From positions 806,001-870,000 of the forward strand of contig NZ_CP096882.1 in the NCBI RefSeq assembly GCF_023273875.1: 64,000 nt of DNA, in the 5' to 3' direction. The stretch comes from Pseudarthrobacter sp. SSS035. Lineage in GTDB: Bacteria > Actinomycetota > Actinomycetes > Actinomycetales > Micrococcaceae. The notes under the pieces were generated by a model, which ran no database searches, was not told the DNA's origin, and saw only the letters and a list, made by a program, of their open reading frames with translations. How positions within the stretch are numbered: position 1 is the stretch's first letter; the number at the start of each line of letters is the position of its first letter. Positions 24,121 to 32,593 of the stretch are shown piece by piece. The position numbers and the translations under genes are program-made.

Positions 24121-25614
24121 TTACGCCAGAACGCCTGCCCGTCGGCCGAAGACGCACCCTGCAGCCAGTCCGGTACCGCCCGGATAGTTGGTGCTGAAGA
24201 GTCCGCCCAGCATTTCACCCGCCACGAACAGTCCTTCGATATGCTCGCCGCCGGCGTCCAGGACGCGGCCGTGGGTGTCCGACTTGATGCCTCCGAACGT
24301 GAAGGTGATGCCGCAGGTAACCCCGTAGGCGTAGAAGGGCCCGGTTTCGATGGGGGCGGCCCAGTTGCTCTTGACCGGTTCCGTGGCCGCCATCCGGCCG
24401 TCCTTGACGGTGGGATCGAACGGGATGGACCGATCGATCGAGTTGTTGAAGTCCGTCACGGTCTTGGCCAGATTCTCCGGGTCCAGGCCGATTTGTGCCG
24501 CCAGGTCCTCAAGGGTGTCAGCCACCTGTACGGAGATACCGGGCATGTCGTATTCCTCGCTGCGCAGCATAGGGCGAAGGCTTGCATCGAAGATCTGGTA
24601 CGCCACCGATCCGGGCTGCTTCAGGATTTCCTTGCCGTACTTGGCGTAGGTGTAATTACGGAAGTCTGCGCCCTCGTCGAGGAAACGCTTGCCATCCGTG
24701 TTCACGATAATGCCCAGCGGGTAGCTCTGCCGGGTCAGCCGATTGGTGAGTTCACGGTTGCTCTCGTTAGTGGCTGTGAAGGCATCCCACTGAACGCTGT
24801 GGCAGGTGCCCCAGTCCCCGCCCTTGGTGGCCCCGATCTCCAGAGCCGCGGCGATCATGTCGCCGGTGTTGTACGGAGTCCCCCGGACCTTGGCGTTTTC
24901 CCAGCCCTCGCCCAGGTGCTCCCGGCGCCACTGGGGGTCGGACTCGAAGCCGCCCGCGGTGAGGATCACGGATTCCGCCCTGAGACGCAGCTCGCCTTCC
25001 GCAGTATTGACGACGACGCCGGCAACTCGCCCGTTTTCCACGATGAGGCTTTGCGCCGCGTGGCCGTAGCGGACATCGATGCCCAGTTCGGCAGCAACCC
25101 GGGTATGGTCCTCGATCAGGCCTTCGCCGCCACCCACGTTCCCCACATGCAGTCCGCCCCAGAAGAGGTAGGATCCATCCGCGCGCTCATACGCCTGACG
25201 CTCGTACATCAGGCGGTACTTCAGGCCCAGGCCCTTGAGCCACCGCAAGGTGGACTGGCTCTCGGCGATGAGAACCTCCGTCAGCGCGGGATCATTCCGG
25301 CCCTCAGTGACCTTTTCCAGGTCCGATGCATATTCCTCAGCGCTGTAGGGGGGAACCACGGTGCAGCTGTGACGCTCATCCGGTTCCACGAGGCCCTGCA
25401 GGTCGTCCAGCCCGTTGTGAACGATCCGGGTGGCGCCAGCGGTATAAAAGCTGTTACCCCCGGCCATCTCCTTCTCACCCTTTTCCAGCAGCACAACGCG
25501 CCGCCCACGTTCCGCCGCGGCATGCGCAGCAGTGAAACCAGCATTTCCGCCGCCCACCACAATTACGTCAACACTGTCCGCACTCCGGGGTCCGGCTCCA
25601 TTACCGATAGACAT
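24121..25614 (-). CDS. tcuA: FAD-dependent tricarballylate dehydrogenase
   Basis: The 497-residue flavoprotein opens with the FAD Rossmann motif VDVIVVGGGNAGFTAAHAAAE and contains EKGEKEMAGGNSFYTAGATR and the C-terminal PGGTGLAAGCVFGRRAG block. It belongs to the fumarate-reductase-like FAD_binding_2 family and matches the TcuA subtype that oxidises tricarballylate to cis-aconitate. The adjacent TctCBA transporter supports this. ATG 25614 has AGAGGA upstream; the frame also offers a TTG at 25647. Relatives include 3-ketosteroid dehydrogenases, but context favours TcuA. Confidence 0.88.
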   Translation of the reverse strand: MSIGNGAGPRSADSVDVIVVGGGNAGFTAAHAAAERGRRVVLLEKGEKEMAGGNSFYTAGATRIVHNGLDDLQGLVEPDERHSCTVVPPYSAEEYASDLEKVTEGRNDPALTEVLIAESQSTLRWLKGLGLKYRLMYERQAYERADGSYLFWGGLHVGNVGGGEGLIEDHTRVAAELGIDVRYGHAAQSLIVENGRVAGVVVNTAEGELRLRAESVILTAGGFESDPQWRREHLGEGWENAKVRGTPYNTGDMIAAALEIGATKGGDWGTCHSVQWDAFTATNESNRELTNRLTRQSYPLGIIVNTDGKRFLDEGADFRNYTYAKYGKEILKQPGSVAYQIFDASLRPMLRSEEYDMPGISVQVADTLEDLAAQIGLDPENLAKTVTDFNNSIDRSIPFDPTVKDGRMAATEPVKSNWAAPIETGPFYAYGVTCGITFTFGGIKSDTHGRVLDAGGEHIEGLFVAGEMLGGLFSTNYPGGTGLAAGCVFGRRAGVLA

Positions 25615-25648
25615 TGACTGTCCTCTCACTAGGGTTAGTGAATCCAAC

Positions 25649-25752
25649 TGTATACAACGGTATGCAACCGGCGCAAATGGTTTCTACGTCTCGAAAACTT
25701 GCCGGTGACTGCCATCACAGGTATAACTGTATTTCATTGTGTACAACGGTAT
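25649..25752. promoter_or_regulatory. Divergent control region with paired GntR-type operator repeats
   Basis: TGTATACAACGGTAT (25649-25663) recurs as TGTGTACAACGGTAT (25738-25752), with one mismatch in 15. TGTATACA in the first copy is a perfect palindrome. A further GTATAACTGTAT lies between them. The copies are about 89 bp apart in the 196-bp gap between tcuA (minus) and tctC (plus), suitable for coordinated repression by the FadR-type regulator at 23380. Confidence 0.65.
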
Positions 25753-25810
25753 CCGATATGGACCCTAGTACTTTCGCCCCGCCCAACAACGTCGTTACGG
25801 AACGAGAACC

Positions 25811-26791
25811 ATGAAAAATCCCCTACGCAATGCCGTGTTCGGCCTGGTTGTGGCCGTCATCGCCGCGCTTGCGTTCGTGAATGCCGGCACCGCCGGTGGA
25901 ACGAGCACGGCCAGGAACAAACTCACTCTGATCGCTCCCGCGGCCCCGGGCGGCGGTTGGGACGGATTTGCCCGCGAAGGACAGCAGGCGCTCAAGAGCG
26001 GCGGCGTCGTCAATAACGCCCAGGTAGTCAACGTGCCCGGGGCCGGCGGGACAATCGGCCTGAGCCAGTTCGTTCAGACTCCGGGGCGCGAAGACGCCCT
26101 TCTGGCGACCGGTGGCGTGATGGTGGGGGCCATCGAACTCGGCGACAATCCGGAGTCCATGGCTGACGTTGTTCCCATCGCGCGGCTGGCCGATGACTAT
26201 GCGGCACTGGTGGTACCTGCCGATTCCGAGTTCAAAACCCTCGATGATTTCCTGGCCGCCTGGAAGAAGGATCCCGGTGGAACCTCGATCGGCGGCGGCT
26301 CCCTGGGCTCCATCGACCACCTGCTTAGCGCGATGGTAGCCAAAACCGTAGGCGTGGATCCCCAAGATGTGAACTACATTGCGTACTCCGGAGGCGGGGA
26401 GGCCCTGACCTCCCTCCTGTCCCACACCACGTCCGCCGGCATGTCCGGCTACAACGAGGTCAGCGACCAAATCGAGGCGGGAACGCTGCGCGCCCTGGCA
26501 ATCTCTTCGGAGGAGCGGCTGGCGGGCGTGGACGTTCCCACCTTCAAGGAACAGGGCGTGGACGCAGCCATGTCCAACTGGCGTGGGTTTGTGGCCGCGC
26601 CCGGCACAACGGACGAAGTGAAAGCGGAATTTATCGCGATCGTCACCGAGATGCGCAGCAGCGCCCACTGGCAGGAAGCCCTGAAGCGCAACAACTGGAG
26701 GGACACCTTCTCAACCGGCGAAGAGTTCGAGCAGTTCATCAACAACGAAGTTGCAACGGCCCAAGAAATCGTAAAGGACCTCGGCCTATGA
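25811..26791 (+). CDS. tctC: Tripartite tricarboxylate transporter, substrate-binding protein
   Basis: The 326-residue protein has a signal peptide (FGLVVAVIAALAFVNAGTA) without an obvious lipobox, so it may be released or remain tethered by the uncleaved helix. The TctC fold follows: LTLIAPAAPGGGWDGFAR near residue 40, VVNVPGAGGTIGLSQFV, and GSIDHLLSAMVAKTVG. Such proteins capture citrate-like or other carboxylates for the TctAB membrane complex. The stop overlaps tctB by 4 bp (ATGA). Confidence 0.95.
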   Translation: MKNPLRNAVFGLVVAVIAALAFVNAGTAGGTSTARNKLTLIAPAAPGGGWDGFAREGQQALKSGGVVNNAQVVNVPGAGGTIGLSQFVQTPGREDALLATGGVMVGAIELGDNPESMADVVPIARLADDYAALVVPADSEFKTLDDFLAAWKKDPGGTSIGGGSLGSIDHLLSAMVAKTVGVDPQDVNYIAYSGGGEALTSLLSHTTSAGMSGYNEVSDQIEAGTLRALAISSEERLAGVDVPTFKEQGVDAAMSNWRGFVAAPGTTDEVKAEFIAIVTEMRSSAHWQEALKRNNWRDTFSTGEEFEQFINNEVATAQEIVKDLGL

Positions 26792-27435
26792 GCCTCACCC
26801 AGCACCAGCAAGAAACAGGATCCGCTACGGAGCCGCAAAGCCAACCAAAAGCAGGCTTCGGGACCGGCCGCAGTGAATTCGTTGTGGTCGCCGTGCTGTA
26901 CGCAGTGGCCATCTTCCTCACCGTGGGCACTGCGACCATGAATGTGCAGGGCAAGTCAGCTCCCGGACCGCAATTCTTCCCCATTCTGGTGTGCATAGTC
27001 CTGTACTTGGTGGCCACCCTCCTGGCGGTCCAGATCATTCGTTCACCGAAGGTCCCGGACAATGCCATCCATCCCGGGAGCGGGCAGTTCTCCGCGGACA
27101 TGCTTCACGACCTTGGCCATCTCGGGAAGGAAGAGGATGAAGCCCGCGAAGAGACGGAATCCCTGGCGCCGGCAAAAACCTGGAAGACCTACTCGGACTG
27201 GCGGACGGTTGGCCTGCTGCTGGCCGGCGTCGTTGCTTTTGTCCTGCTGCTCAACCCACTGGGCTGGATCATCAGCGCCGCAATGCTGTTCTGGGTTGTT
27301 GCCTACGCCCTGGGCAGCCGCCGCCAGGTCTTCGACATCGGCGTTGGCCTGCTCTTTTCCTCAATTACGCAACTGGCCTTTGGCGCCGGGCTGGGCCTCA
27401 GCCTGCCGTCCGGCATCGTGGGAGGGATCTTCTAA
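26788..27435 (+). CDS. tctB: Tripartite tricarboxylate transporter, small membrane subunit
   Basis: The 215-residue protein has four hydrophobic helices in two pairs (FVVVAVLYAVAIFLTVGTATM; FFPILVCIVLYLVATLLAV; VGLLLAGVVAFVLLLNPLG; and the final INTQLAFGAGLGLS-like region). An acidic loop of about 60 residues separates the pairs. The KSAPGPQFFP stretch is typical. Acts with tctA as the membrane component; overlaps tctC and tctA. Confidence 0.93.
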   Translation: MSLTQHQQETGSATEPQSQPKAGFGTGRSEFVVVAVLYAVAIFLTVGTATMNVQGKSAPGPQFFPILVCIVLYLVATLLAVQIIRSPKVPDNAIHPGSGQFSADMLHDLGHLGKEEDEAREETESLAPAKTWKTYSDWRTVGLLLAGVVAFVLLLNPLGWIISAAMLFWVVAYALGSRRQVFDIGVGLLFSSITQLAFGAGLGLSLPSGIVGGIF

Positions 27436-28943
27436 TGGAACAACTCGAACTCCTGATGGGCGGCTTCGCCAGCGCCCTGACCCCCATCAACCTCCTGTGG
27501 GTGCTGATCGGCGCAATCCTGGGCACCGCCGTCGGCGTCCTTCCCGGGCTTGGTTCCGCCATGGCGGTGGCACTGCTGCTGCCCGTGACGTTTTCACTGG
27601 AACCGACGGCAGCGTTCATCATGTTCGCCGGCATCTATTTCGGCGGCCTTTTCGGTGACTCCACCTCCGGAATCCTGCTTAACACGCCGGGCCACTCGTC
27701 CGCCATCGCGTCCACCTTCGAGGGCCACCGGATGGCCAAGAACGGTCACGCCGCCAAAGCCCTGGCCACGTGCGCCATCGGCGCCTTCATCGGCGGCCTG
27801 ATCGCCACAACCCTGGTGGTGTTCTTCGCGCCGACCCTGGTCAAAATGGCCACCGTCTTCGGCCCGGCAGAGTACTTCGCCCTGGCAGTGTTCGCGTTCC
27901 TGGCCATTTCCGCCGTCGTCTCTGAATCAGTTATCCGCGGCATCGCGGCCCTGGGGATCGGGCTGGCCCTCGCCCTCGTGGGAATCGACGGTCCCAGCGG
28001 CACGGCCCGGTTCACCCTGGGCATGCCCCAGCTCTTCGACGGGATCTCTGTCATCGTCATCACGGTGGGGCTGCTGGCCCTCGGCGAGGTGTTCCACATC
28101 GCCTCCCGCATCCACCGCGACCCCGTTGCCACGCAAATCGAAACCAAGGGCCGGGCACGGCTTACGCTCGCTGATTTCAAGAAGGCATTGCCCGCCTGGC
28201 TCCGCGGCACCGCGTTCGGCGCCCCGTTCGGGCTGATCCCCGCCGGCGGCGCTGAAGTACCCACCTTCCTGGCCTACGGCACCGAGAAGCAGCTGGCCAG
28301 GCGCCGGAACGATCCCGAGTTCGGCACCACCGGTTCCATCCGCGGCCTGGCCGCTCCCGAAGCCGCAGCCAACGCCACGGCCGGCACTGCCATGGGTGCC
28401 CTGCTCGCATTGGGACTTCCGACGTCGGCCACCGCGGCCATCATGCTCGCGGCCTTCCAGCAGTACGGCATGCAGCCCGGCCCCCTGCTCTTCGAACGAA
28501 GCGGCGACCTGGTCTGGGCGCTGCTGGCCTCGCTGTTCATCGGCCTGGTGATCCTGGTGATGATCAACATTCCGTTCGCGTCCGTCTGGGCCAGGCTGTT
28601 GAGCATCCCCAAGCATTACCTCTACGCCGGCATCACCGTCTTCTCGATGCTCGGTGTCTACGCAGTGAGCTCCGCGGTGCTGGACCTCTGGCTGCTGATC
28701 GCGATCGGACTCACCGGATTCCTGATGCGCCGCTACAACATCCCGCTGGCACCAGTGTTGATCGCCGTGATTCTGGGGCCGATGGCGGAGACCGAACTGC
28801 GCCGCGCGCTGGCCGTCTCCGAGGGGAACCTGGGCATCCTGGTGGACAGCCCCATCACCGTGACTTTGTATCTGGTACTCGCCGGCGCCCTCGCCCTCAG
28901 CGCCGTCCAACATCTCCGCCACCGGGCCAGCCGGAAAGCCTGA
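27435..28943 (+). CDS. tctA: Tripartite tricarboxylate transporter, large membrane subunit
   Basis: The 502-residue integral membrane protein has about 12 hydrophobic segments and the TctA hallmarks: GVLPGLGSAMAVALLLP, GIYFGGLFGDSTSGILLNTPG (the carboxylate-site loop), and LALGLPTSATAAIMLAAF. It is the translocating subunit driven by an ion gradient. ATG 27435 overlaps the last base of the tctB TAA, so the three subunits are translationally coupled. A strong hairpin terminator follows at 28963-29011. Confidence 0.96.
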   Translation: MEQLELLMGGFASALTPINLLWVLIGAILGTAVGVLPGLGSAMAVALLLPVTFSLEPTAAFIMFAGIYFGGLFGDSTSGILLNTPGHSSAIASTFEGHRMAKNGHAAKALATCAIGAFIGGLIATTLVVFFAPTLVKMATVFGPAEYFALAVFAFLAISAVVSESVIRGIAALGIGLALALVGIDGPSGTARFTLGMPQLFDGISVIVITVGLLALGEVFHIASRIHRDPVATQIETKGRARLTLADFKKALPAWLRGTAFGAPFGLIPAGGAEVPTFLAYGTEKQLARRRNDPEFGTTGSIRGLAAPEAAANATAGTAMGALLALGLPTSATAAIMLAAFQQYGMQPGPLLFERSGDLVWALLASLFIGLVILVMINIPFASVWARLLSIPKHYLYAGITVFSMLGVYAVSSAVLDLWLLIAIGLTGFLMRRYNIPLAPVLIAVILGPMAETELRRALAVSEGNLGILVDSPITVTLYLVLAGALALSAVQHLRHRASRKA

Positions 28944-28965
28944 TTGCGGGACCTAACCATAAGGG

Positions 28966-29008
28966 AGCCCCTGCCTCCGGTGCCCACCGGGCAGTGGAGG
29001 CAGGGGCT
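28966..29008. terminator. Bidirectional hairpin terminator after tctA
   Basis: AGCCCCTGCCTCC (28966-28978) pairs perfectly with GGAGGCAGGGGCT (28996-29008), a 13-bp stem with a 17-nt loop. It separates the converging tctA and GerW-like genes and lacks a long T run, so it may be a GC-type terminator for either strand. Confidence 0.7.
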
Positions 29009-29016
29009 CGCTCCCG

Positions 29017-29340
29017 CTAGGACCGCGCGGCGCGAATAGCCCGGGCCCCAGCGGCGCCGGCGGCCAGGATCACCGGGACCAAACACAGCAGGGTGACCAC
29101 GGTGTTGGGGCGGAACGCCGCGCGGCCGCCGACGGTCCGGTACACACCCAGCGGCAGCACCATCCCGCCGCCACCCCCGCCGGAGGCACCGTCACCGGCT
29201 TCGCCGCCTCCCCCGAAGCCGAAGGACACCAGGGCAACCGGGATGATTTCTTCCCCGCCCACCTGGACGGCCGGGCCATAAGCCTTGGTGACGCCGATGT
29301 TTTTGAAGGTGTCCACGAAGGACGAAAAGGAATCAGACAT
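29017..29340 (-). CDS. GerW/YtfJ-like family protein
   Basis: The 107-residue protein begins MSDSFSSFVDTFKNIGVTKAYGPAV and has a beta-rich IIPVALVSFGFGGGG run, matching the GerW/YtfJ family known in spore formers. Here a Gly-rich loop (GGGGEAGDGASGGGGGG) leads to a C-terminal hydrophobic helix ending in Arg. The organism type is not a sporeformer, so the role is unknown. ATG 29340 is preferred to a longer start because the family begins there. Confidence 0.75.
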   Translation of the reverse strand: MSDSFSSFVDTFKNIGVTKAYGPAVQVGGEEIIPVALVSFGFGGGGEAGDGASGGGGGGMVLPLGVYRTVGGRAAFRPNTVVTLLCLVPVILAAGAAGARAIRAARS

Positions 29341-29457
29341 GGCTTCACCATAGGCGCGCGGCGCGGCGATCACCATGGGTGAGCGGCCGACGTCGGGCCC
29401 TCACCGAGAGCCGGGCCGCGCATTGCCGCGGGGCCCATAGGTTGCAATACTTCGGGG

Positions 29458-29955
29458 ATGTCTGCTTCTTCAGCCGCGTTCGCCGAGAACGCCATCCGCC
29501 AGCCCGTGCGCGCCCAGTTCGAGGCCTTCATCGATGACCACCGGAACATGCTCAACGCCTGCATGGACGGCCTCACCGAGGAGCAGGCGCGCCGGCCGCT
29601 GGTGGCATCCCGCACCACTCTGCTGGGCCTGGTGAAGCACGCGGCGTTCGTGGAGAAGGTCTGGTTCGACGAGGCCATCACCTGCCGGCCGCGCACCGAG
29701 ATCGGCATTCCGGCAACGCCCGACGAGTCGTTCATCCTCACGGACCAGGACACCATAGCCAGCGTCCGGCAGGCCCACCGGGAGGCTTGCGAGGCATCGC
29801 GCCAGGCGACGTCGCTGTTGGAGCTCGACGACGTGCTCCCCGGCAACCGCCGCGGCCCGCTCCCGCTGCATTGGGTGTACCTGCACGTGCTGCGGGAGTT
29901 CGCCCAGCATTGCGGACACGCCGATATTCTGCGCGAGCAGATCCTCAACGGCTGA
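29458..29955 (+). CDS. DinB-like four-helix protein (DUF664)
   Basis: The 165-residue protein has the DinB/DUF664 helices: FEAFIDDHRNMLNACMDGLTEE, then SRTTLLGLVKHAAFVEKVWFDE with a metal-binding His and finally LPLHWVYLHVLREFAQHCGHADILRE with the His-x3-His pair. Relatives form dimeric, metal-dependent folds shared with bacillithiol and mycothiol S-transferases. The substrate is unknown. Confidence 0.88.
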   Translation: MSASSAAFAENAIRQPVRAQFEAFIDDHRNMLNACMDGLTEEQARRPLVASRTTLLGLVKHAAFVEKVWFDEAITCRPRTEIGIPATPDESFILTDQDTIASVRQAHREACEASRQATSLLELDDVLPGNRRGPLPLHWVYLHVLREFAQHCGHADILREQILNG

Positions 29956-29988
29956 CGCCGGGCAAGCGCCGGCGTCAGCAGCGCAGGG

Positions 29989-30456
29989 TCAGGCCTTGTT
30001 GGCCGTCGCGGCGGCCGAGAGCGCAGCCAGCCCTCGCTCGAAGTCGCCGCCGACCATCTTGTCCATGTTCACGATCATGGCAAAAATCTTCGCGAGCCCC
30101 TTGTTCTCGCCGGTCATCCGCCACGTGACCTGAGTCCCGCCGTCGGCCGGTGTGAACGTAAACGTGGTGGGATTCACAGCCTTGAACGGCTTTGTGAACT
30201 CCAGGCGGACCTTGATGCTCCTGGGAGCATCGGACTCGACGATCTCCATGTTTCCGCTGCCTGCTTTGCGGTTGCCGCTCCAGGCATACTTGGCCCCGAC
30301 ACCGGCGTCACTGCCCGAATACGAGCGGTTAAGCTCCGGGTCCACGTTCTCCCAGGGCGACCATTTGGTCCACTCCAGGAAGCTGTTGACCAGCGGAAAC
30401 ACGTCTTCCGCGGGGGCAGGAATAAGGGCGCTGCGAGTGACTTCGTAAGATGACAT
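29989..30456 (-). CDS. SRPBCC family protein (polyketide cyclase/AHSA1-like)
   Basis: This 155-residue protein folds as one SRPBCC domain: YEVTRSALIPAPAEDVFPLVNSFLEW, then GVGAKYAWSGNRKAGSGNMEIVES and a C-terminal helix NMDKMVGGDFERGLAAL. It likely binds a small hydrophobic ligand in the cytosol. ATG 30456 fits the domain start; the in-frame extension upstream would run into the promoter of the exported phosphoesterase gene. Confidence 0.88.
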   Translation of the reverse strand: MSSYEVTRSALIPAPAEDVFPLVNSFLEWTKWSPWENVDPELNRSYSGSDAGVGAKYAWSGNRKAGSGNMEIVESDAPRSIKVRLEFTKPFKAVNPTTFTFTPADGGTQVTWRMTGENKGLAKIFAMIVNMDKMVGGDFERGLAALSAAATANKA

Positions 30457-30600
30457 GCCGCAATCATAGGTGGAGGCAGCCGATATGCAGCCAGTCCCGC
30501 ATGTGGCGTTCACCAAGTGTTCCGGAACCCGATACCTCCCTTGCGTACCGTCACAGGAACGACGGCCGGAAGTACGGCCGCATCAGTGAAAGAGGCAACG

Positions 30601-31785
30601 ATGACCACCGGAATCCACCAGCCCACCCTCAGCCGGCGGGCCGCGCTGGCCGCCGCCGGAACCCTTGGCGCGCTGGGACTGACAGTGGCCGCAGCAACCG
30701 GAAGCTACGCGGCACCGGGGGCGAAGGCACCCAAGCCCACCCTCGCATTCCGCCCAGACGGCGGCTTCAAAGTGATCCAGTTCAACGACACCCAGGACGA
30801 CGAGCAAACGGACCGCCGCACGATCGAGCTCATGGACAAGACCCTGGACGCGGAGAAGCCGGACTTCGTGGTGATCAACGGCGATGTGATCAATGGCGGC
30901 TGCGACTCTGAGCTGGAGGTCAAGCAGGCACTCAACCACGTGGTCCAGCCCATGGAGCGCCGGCAGATCCCGTGGGCCGTCACGTTCGGCAACCACGACG
31001 AGGATTCCGTGGCGCGGACAGGCATGACCGAGGCCAAAATGCTGCAGTTCCTGCAGACCTACGAATTCAACATGAACGGCGACTCCACGCCGGGGCTCAC
31101 CGGGACGTCGAACTCGATGCTGCTGGTGCAGTCGGCCAAGTCCAAGGAGCCGGCCTTTGGCCTGTGGCTCATCGACACGGGCCGATATGCCCCGGACGCC
31201 ATCAATGGACAGGACTTCGACGGCTACCCCGACTGGGACTGGGTACGCATGGACCAGGTCACCTGGTACCGCAACCTGTCCATCGCCACCGAGCAGAAGT
31301 ACGGCAAGAAGGTCCCCTCCCTGATGTGGGGCCACATTGCGCTCCACGAGCACCGCAACATGTGGTTCGCCAGCCTCGACTCGCGGACGGACGTCGATCA
31401 CACCCGGGCCCTCACGAAGCACAACATCGTCGGCGAACGGAACGAGGACGAGTGCCCCGGTCCCATCAACTCCGGCCTGTTCAGCGCCTTCCTGGAGCGC
31501 GGGGATGTGCTCGGCTACTTTGTGGGCCACGATCACGTGAACACCTACGTGGGCAACTACTACGGGGTGCAGCTCGGCTACGCCCCCGGAACCGGATTCG
31601 GCGCGTATGGGCTCCCCGGCGCTGAGCGGAACCGCCTGCGTGGTGCCCGGGTCTTTGAGCTGGATGAGAACCACCCCGGAATCTACAAGGACACCCGGGT
31701 GGTCTTCGCCAAGGACATGGGCATCGACCTGACCGCCAACGACCAGCCGATCGTTCCCCAGCCGCTGGACCCGGCACAGGCCTGA
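30601..31785 (+). CDS. Exported metallophosphoesterase (calcineurin-like, DCR2/Siz-like)
   Basis: The 394-residue protein has a twin-arginine signal (SRRAALAAAGTLGALGL), so it is exported folded by the Tat system. Catalytic blocks follow in order: VIQFNDTQDD, FVVINGDVINGG, AVTFGNHDE, SLMWGHIALHEH and FVGHDHVN. This is the calcineurin-like dimetal phosphoesterase pattern, with the usual first D-x-H replaced by D-x-Q as in several extracellular relatives. Substrate probably a phosphate mono- or diester. GAAAGAGG lies before the ATG. Confidence 0.92.
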   Translation: MTTGIHQPTLSRRAALAAAGTLGALGLTVAAATGSYAAPGAKAPKPTLAFRPDGGFKVIQFNDTQDDEQTDRRTIELMDKTLDAEKPDFVVINGDVINGGCDSELEVKQALNHVVQPMERRQIPWAVTFGNHDEDSVARTGMTEAKMLQFLQTYEFNMNGDSTPGLTGTSNSMLLVQSAKSKEPAFGLWLIDTGRYAPDAINGQDFDGYPDWDWVRMDQVTWYRNLSIATEQKYGKKVPSLMWGHIALHEHRNMWFASLDSRTDVDHTRALTKHNIVGERNEDECPGPINSGLFSAFLERGDVLGYFVGHDHVNTYVGNYYGVQLGYAPGTGFGAYGLPGAERNRLRGARVFELDENHPGIYKDTRVVFAKDMGIDLTANDQPIVPQPLDPAQA

Positions 31786-31862
31786 CGTTAGCGTCGGCCA
31801 GGACTAGGTTGCCGCTCCGTGTGGCTCCGGCGGGGCTGGCGGACGAGGGGGTGGGGGGCGGG

Positions 31863-32078
31863 CTATCCGGCTGTTGGCCGGTTCCTGCCGTCCCATCCCC
31901 TGTGCCGCAGGTTGCGGGTGGCCACCAGCGAGACGCCGATGAACAGCACGCCCAGGACCACGGTGGCGACACCCACGTAGAACCATCCACCCTGGCCGAA
32001 GATCATCAGCGCGACGCCCAGCAGGCACAGGCCTTTAGCGGTGATATCCAAGTACAGCTGCACCTTTGGCGAGTCCAT
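31863..32078 (-). CDS. Small membrane protein, two hydrophobic segments
   Basis: A 71-residue protein with two predicted membrane helices (DITAKGLCLLGVALMIFGQ and GWFYVGVATVVLGVLFIGVSLV) and a short charged tail. A purine-rich GTGGAGGT abuts the ATG at 32078 unusually closely, so initiation may be weak or the start slightly mis-set. Function unknown. Confidence 0.6.
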   Translation of the reverse strand: MDSPKVQLYLDITAKGLCLLGVALMIFGQGGWFYVGVATVVLGVLFIGVSLVATRNLRHRGWDGRNRPTAG

Positions 32079-32172
32079 ACCTCCACGATAAGCCCGGCGG
32101 CGGCATCGCACCCCGTGCGCTATTCCTGGTCCGCAACGCCCGGCTCGGCTGAGCGCAGCCGGCAACTGACCG

Positions 32173-32526
32173 CTACGCCCGGGCCCGCGGGGCCAAGGCG
32201 GTGTTCAGGAATTCCAGGTGCGCCGGCGTGATGGCCACCGCGGCCGCCGCATAATCCGGGTGCTTGCGAACGTACTTCTTGATGAAAGGGCAGACCGGGA
32301 CGATGGCGCGGCCCTCGTCAACCGTTTCATTGAGCGCCACCTTGGCGAGCTTGCCCGCAAGTCCCTGGCCGCCGTATTCCTCATTGATCACCGTGTGGTA
32401 GAAAATCCGCTGCGGCGAGCCGCCGTCGTCGTACTCCTTGTACATGGCTTTACCAATGACGTTCCCGCCGGTCAGCACTTCGAAGCGCTGGCGCTCCGGG
32501 TTGTGGCGGATAGTGACATCGTGCAC
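32173..32526 (-). CDS. GNAT-like N-acetyltransferase (YjdJ/GCN5-type)
   Basis: The 117-residue protein matches the small YjdJ-type GNAT: IRHNPERQRFEVLTGGN, then IFYHTVINEEYGGQGLAGKLAKVALNE, where GGQGLAG is the acetyl-CoA pyrophosphate loop, and IVPVCPFIKKYVRKHPDYA at the end. Usually acts on small amines or proteins; substrate unknown. Confidence 0.88.
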   Translation of the reverse strand: MHDVTIRHNPERQRFEVLTGGNVIGKAMYKEYDDGGSPQRIFYHTVINEEYGGQGLAGKLAKVALNETVDEGRAIVPVCPFIKKYVRKHPDYAAAAVAITPAHLEFLNTALAPRARA

Positions 32527-32593
32527 GGGATCTCCTCGGTTCGGCTTCCTGTACAGCCTAACCTCGGTACCCCCGCCCTTATTTCGTCTCCCG

